Shown in pieces: positions 62,296-64,000 of a stretch of DNA of 64,000 nucleotides. The stretch is taken from NCBI RefSeq assembly GCF_046159835.1, contig NZ_JBJXCY010000001.1, positions 992,001 through 1,056,000 of the forward strand, read 5' to 3'. The stretch comes from JACKJK01 sp046159835 (lineage in GTDB: Bacteria; Pseudomonadota; Alphaproteobacteria; Rhizobiales; Tepidamorphaceae). Made by a program: the position numbers and the translations under genes. The stretch's first letter is position 1. Every line of letters begins with the position of its first letter. The notes under the pieces are model-generated. The model had not been told where the DNA came from. It saw only the letters and a list, made by a program, of their open reading frames with translations, and did no database searches.

Positions 62296-62862
62296 TCACC
62301 GCACCTCCCACCAATCCGGCCACTTCACCTTCCACGGCGTCCGGGTGGATTGTCGCACGATCTGCTGCTCTTCGTTGGAGAGGCGACGCTCGCCCAGGCG
62401 GGCAAGTGCGGCTTCGACCAGCCAGGGTTCGATGACCACGCGGGCTGTGTCGCGGAAGCGATCGAGCCGGCGCGTCATGCGCAGGGTTTCAAGTTCGGAG
62501 CCAACGGCACCGCCTAACCCGATCGACCTGATCTCGATAACGACGTCCTCCGGACCATCGCCGCGCCTGCGGGCGCGGGCATCCTCGATTGCCTTGAGGG
62601 CAGCGCGCGCCGAGGCGTTGTCGCCTTCCAGACCCTTCCTCGCAATCTGCAACAGGAAGGCTTCTGCGGCGGAGACGCGCCGTTCGACGCCGTCCTCCCG
62701 GATAGTAACCGTCTGGCCGAGCACGGACTCGTAGGGCAGCGTCTTGTGGCTTCCCTTTGGACGGCCGCGCGGATTGCCGCTCTTGCCCTTCTGGAAGCGA
62801 GTCGACAAGGGCGGATTGCGATAGCCGGTCCCGGACCTGGTTGAGTGGTCCTGGTCGCTCAT
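62296..62862 (-). CDS. DUF5681 domain protein
   Basis: This 188-residue protein shows FQKGKSGNPRGRPKGSHKTL near the N-terminus, the DUF5681 Gly/Pro/Arg motif found in phage-type loci next to methylases and terminases. A helical middle (AAEAFLLQIARKGLEGDNAS) and a basic C-terminal half follow. The start overlaps the stop of the upstream DUF5681 gene. Function unknown; DNA-binding is possible given the basic opening. Confidence 0.8.
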   Translation of the reverse strand: MSDQDHSTRSGTGYRNPPLSTRFQKGKSGNPRGRPKGSHKTLPYESVLGQTVTIREDGVERRVSAAEAFLLQIARKGLEGDNASARAALKAIEDARARRRGDGPEDVVIEIRSIGLGGAVGSELETLRMTRRLDRFRDTARVVIEPWLVEAALARLGERRLSNEEQQIVRQSTRTPWKVKWPDWWEVR

Positions 62863-63428
62863 CGGTCATGCCCCCTTGGCCAGCGGATGGAATCCGCATC
62901 CCGCGTTGCCGTCCTGACCCTGCGGACTTCTTCGGAGCTCAGCTTCTCGACACCGTGCCGGCGAGAGAGCGCGGTCTGCACCGCCCATGCCTCGATCAGC
63001 ATCCGCTCCGGAGAGCCGGGCGGGTTGGGTCGGTCCGTGTCGGCTGTGATCACGCCCAGTATCCGAAGCGCTTCGTCCGCGGTTCGCGGCGACTTGCACT
63101 CGGTCATGATCCTGACATTGGCGGTCGGCTTCTTGCCCGGCCGGTTGTCGCGTGCCTGTTCCTGCTTCTCGATCATCTTCAGGATCTGACGCTGCGCCAG
63201 ACGGCTTCCGGACAAGGCACTCTGATAGGTCTTCCACTGCAGAGCCTCTTCGACAGTGAGGTCGCGCGGCACCCCGTCATGGGTGACGGTCAGGGTCTTG
63301 TCGAGCACGATGTCGAAGGCGGACTTCTGCCGGGCCGGTGCCTGCTTGCGCGGCCGCCCGTTGGGATTGCCGCTCTGGCCCTTGCGGAAGCGGGAATGGA
63401 GCGGCGGTGTGCCGCCACCCCCGCTCAT
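62859..63428 (-). CDS. DUF5681 domain protein (second copy)
   Basis: This 189-residue protein starts at an ATG overlapping the methylase stop (ATGA). It shows FRKGQSGNPNGRPRKQAP and a region TVEEALQWKTYQSALSGSRL. It is a diverged paralogue of the next gene. The two lie in one operon with the methyltransferase, a layout seen in prophage and integrated-element regions. Confidence 0.82.
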   Translation of the reverse strand: MSGGGGTPPLHSRFRKGQSGNPNGRPRKQAPARQKSAFDIVLDKTLTVTHDGVPRDLTVEEALQWKTYQSALSGSRLAQRQILKMIEKQEQARDNRPGKKPTANVRIMTECKSPRTADEALRILGVITADTDRPNPPGSPERMLIEAWAVQTALSRRHGVEKLSSEEVRRVRTATRDADSIRWPRGHDR

Positions 63429-64000
63429 GACCGTACTCCGGTCTCGAGTTCGGGTTCCTGACCCGTCAGGGCCGACCAGCGTGCGATCGCTACATCGACA
63501 TAGGCCGGATCGATATCGAGGCCGCGGAAGCAGCGTCCGGCGCGCTCGCAGGCGATGAGCGTCGTTCCCGAGCCTGAGAAGATGTCGAGGACGAGATCCT
63601 TGCGCCGGGTCACGTCCTGTATGGCGTCGGCAACCATCGCGACGGGTTTGACGGTCGGATGCAGGGCCAGATCCTGGTGCCGGCTGCCGGCCAGCGAGTT
63701 GACCGATGGATAGTCCCATACATTTGTCCGGTTGCGGCCGTGGCGTCCGAGTTCGACGGTGTTGAGATGCTGGCCGCTGCCGACCCGGTAGACGAAGACG
63801 AGCTCATGCTTGGAACGGTAGAGCGATCCCATGCCCGCGTTGGACTTGTTCCAGACGCACAGGTTGAGCAGATCGCCGTAAATGCCTGATCCGACTCCGC
63901 TCACATCATTCATGTGCCGCCAGTCCATGCAGACGAAGTGGACCGCGCCATCGCGCGAGATCGCAATGCAGGCGCCAAGCGTCTCGGTGAGGAACGTGCG
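63425..64000 (-). CDS. DNA methyltransferase, C-terminal part (beta-class, cut by window edge)
   Basis: The reading continues past the right edge; 191 residues are visible. The S-adenosylmethionine motif I is at the C-terminal side (LDIFSGSGTTLIACERAGR), after LHPTVKPVAMVADAIQ, so the order is that of beta-class N6-adenine or N4-cytosine methyltransferases. The catalytic DPPY/SPPY motif lies beyond the edge. Such methylases, often fused to ParB-like domains, occur in prophages with DUF5681 genes. It is unlikely to be the HsdM of the restriction subunit. Confidence 0.85.
   Translation of the reverse strand, partial: RTFLTETLGACIAISRDGAVHFVCMDWRHMNDVSGVGSGIYGDLLNLCVWNKSNAGMGSLYRSKHELVFVYRVGSGQHLNTVELGRHGRNRTNVWDYPSVNSLAGSRHQDLALHPTVKPVAMVADAIQDVTRRKDLVLDIFSGSGTTLIACERAGRCFRGLDIDPAYVDVAIARWSALTGQEPELETGVRS

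Overview
The window is high-GC chromosomal DNA whose gene families point to an alphaproteobacterium, probably an environmental or marine heterotroph. The indicators are three TRAP transporters, two periplasmic-binding ABC importers, many LysR/IclR/DeoR/TetR regulators, an IS6-family element with rhizobial/roseobacter-type transposase, and a phage-type methylase/DUF5681 block. No rRNA, tRNA or CRISPR array was seen. Most genes form small catabolic modules, each pairing an importer with enzymes and its own regulator.

Left part (1-16.4 kb). A minus-strand operon encodes an HpaB-type two-component monooxygenase, its flavin reductase, RidA, a DUF1028 protein, a GlcG/HbpS-like protein and a GST (cut by the window edge). 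It is divergent from a LysR gene with a palindromic box between them. A GhrA-like reductase and a spermidine/putrescine-type ABC importer follow. A cupin gene remnant, an RND efflux pump with its fusion protein and a TetR repressor with a clear operator come next, then a PaaG-like isomerase.

Central catabolic block (16.4-32.3 kb). A TRAP transporter, SDR and 3-hydroxyacyl-CoA dehydrogenase operon and a CoA ligase, crotonase, thiolase, crotonase operon flank a divergent IclR gene. Matching palindromes lie upstream of the TRAP operon and between the IclR and ligase genes, so I infer one regulon that imports an organic acid, activates it to a CoA ester and degrades it by beta-oxidation-like steps. 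A second ABC importer (AEP/iron type) ends in a DeoR regulator.

32.3-51.6 kb. A 1099-residue ammonium-transporter/PAS/GGDEF/EAL fusion is followed by 1.6 kb of decayed DNA (TPP-enzyme pseudogene, IS6 scars). Next come an acetophenone-type Baeyer-Villiger monooxygenase and a NIPSNAP protein, divergent from a LysR, alpha/beta hydrolase and TRAP module, then an internally deleted IS6 copy. An amidase, cyclase and TRAP operon with a divergent LysR closes this part.

51.9-56.8 kb is the most unusual region. It holds a small Tat-exported protein with a Ser/Thr/Pro-rich, internally repeated tail, a glycosyltransferase of the Skp1-GlcNAc-transferase family, an HprK-like kinase with a PqqD-like chaperone, an HtrL/YibB-like glycosyltransferase and a third GT-A-like protein. 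I read it as a candidate peptide glycosylation/phosphorylation and export system.

56.8-64 kb is mobile. It contains IS6 copies arranged head to tail, a 22-bp-periodic repeat array, a complete IS6 element truncating a gene just before an hsdR-type restriction subunit, and two DUF5681 genes with a phage-type DNA methyltransferase running off the right edge.
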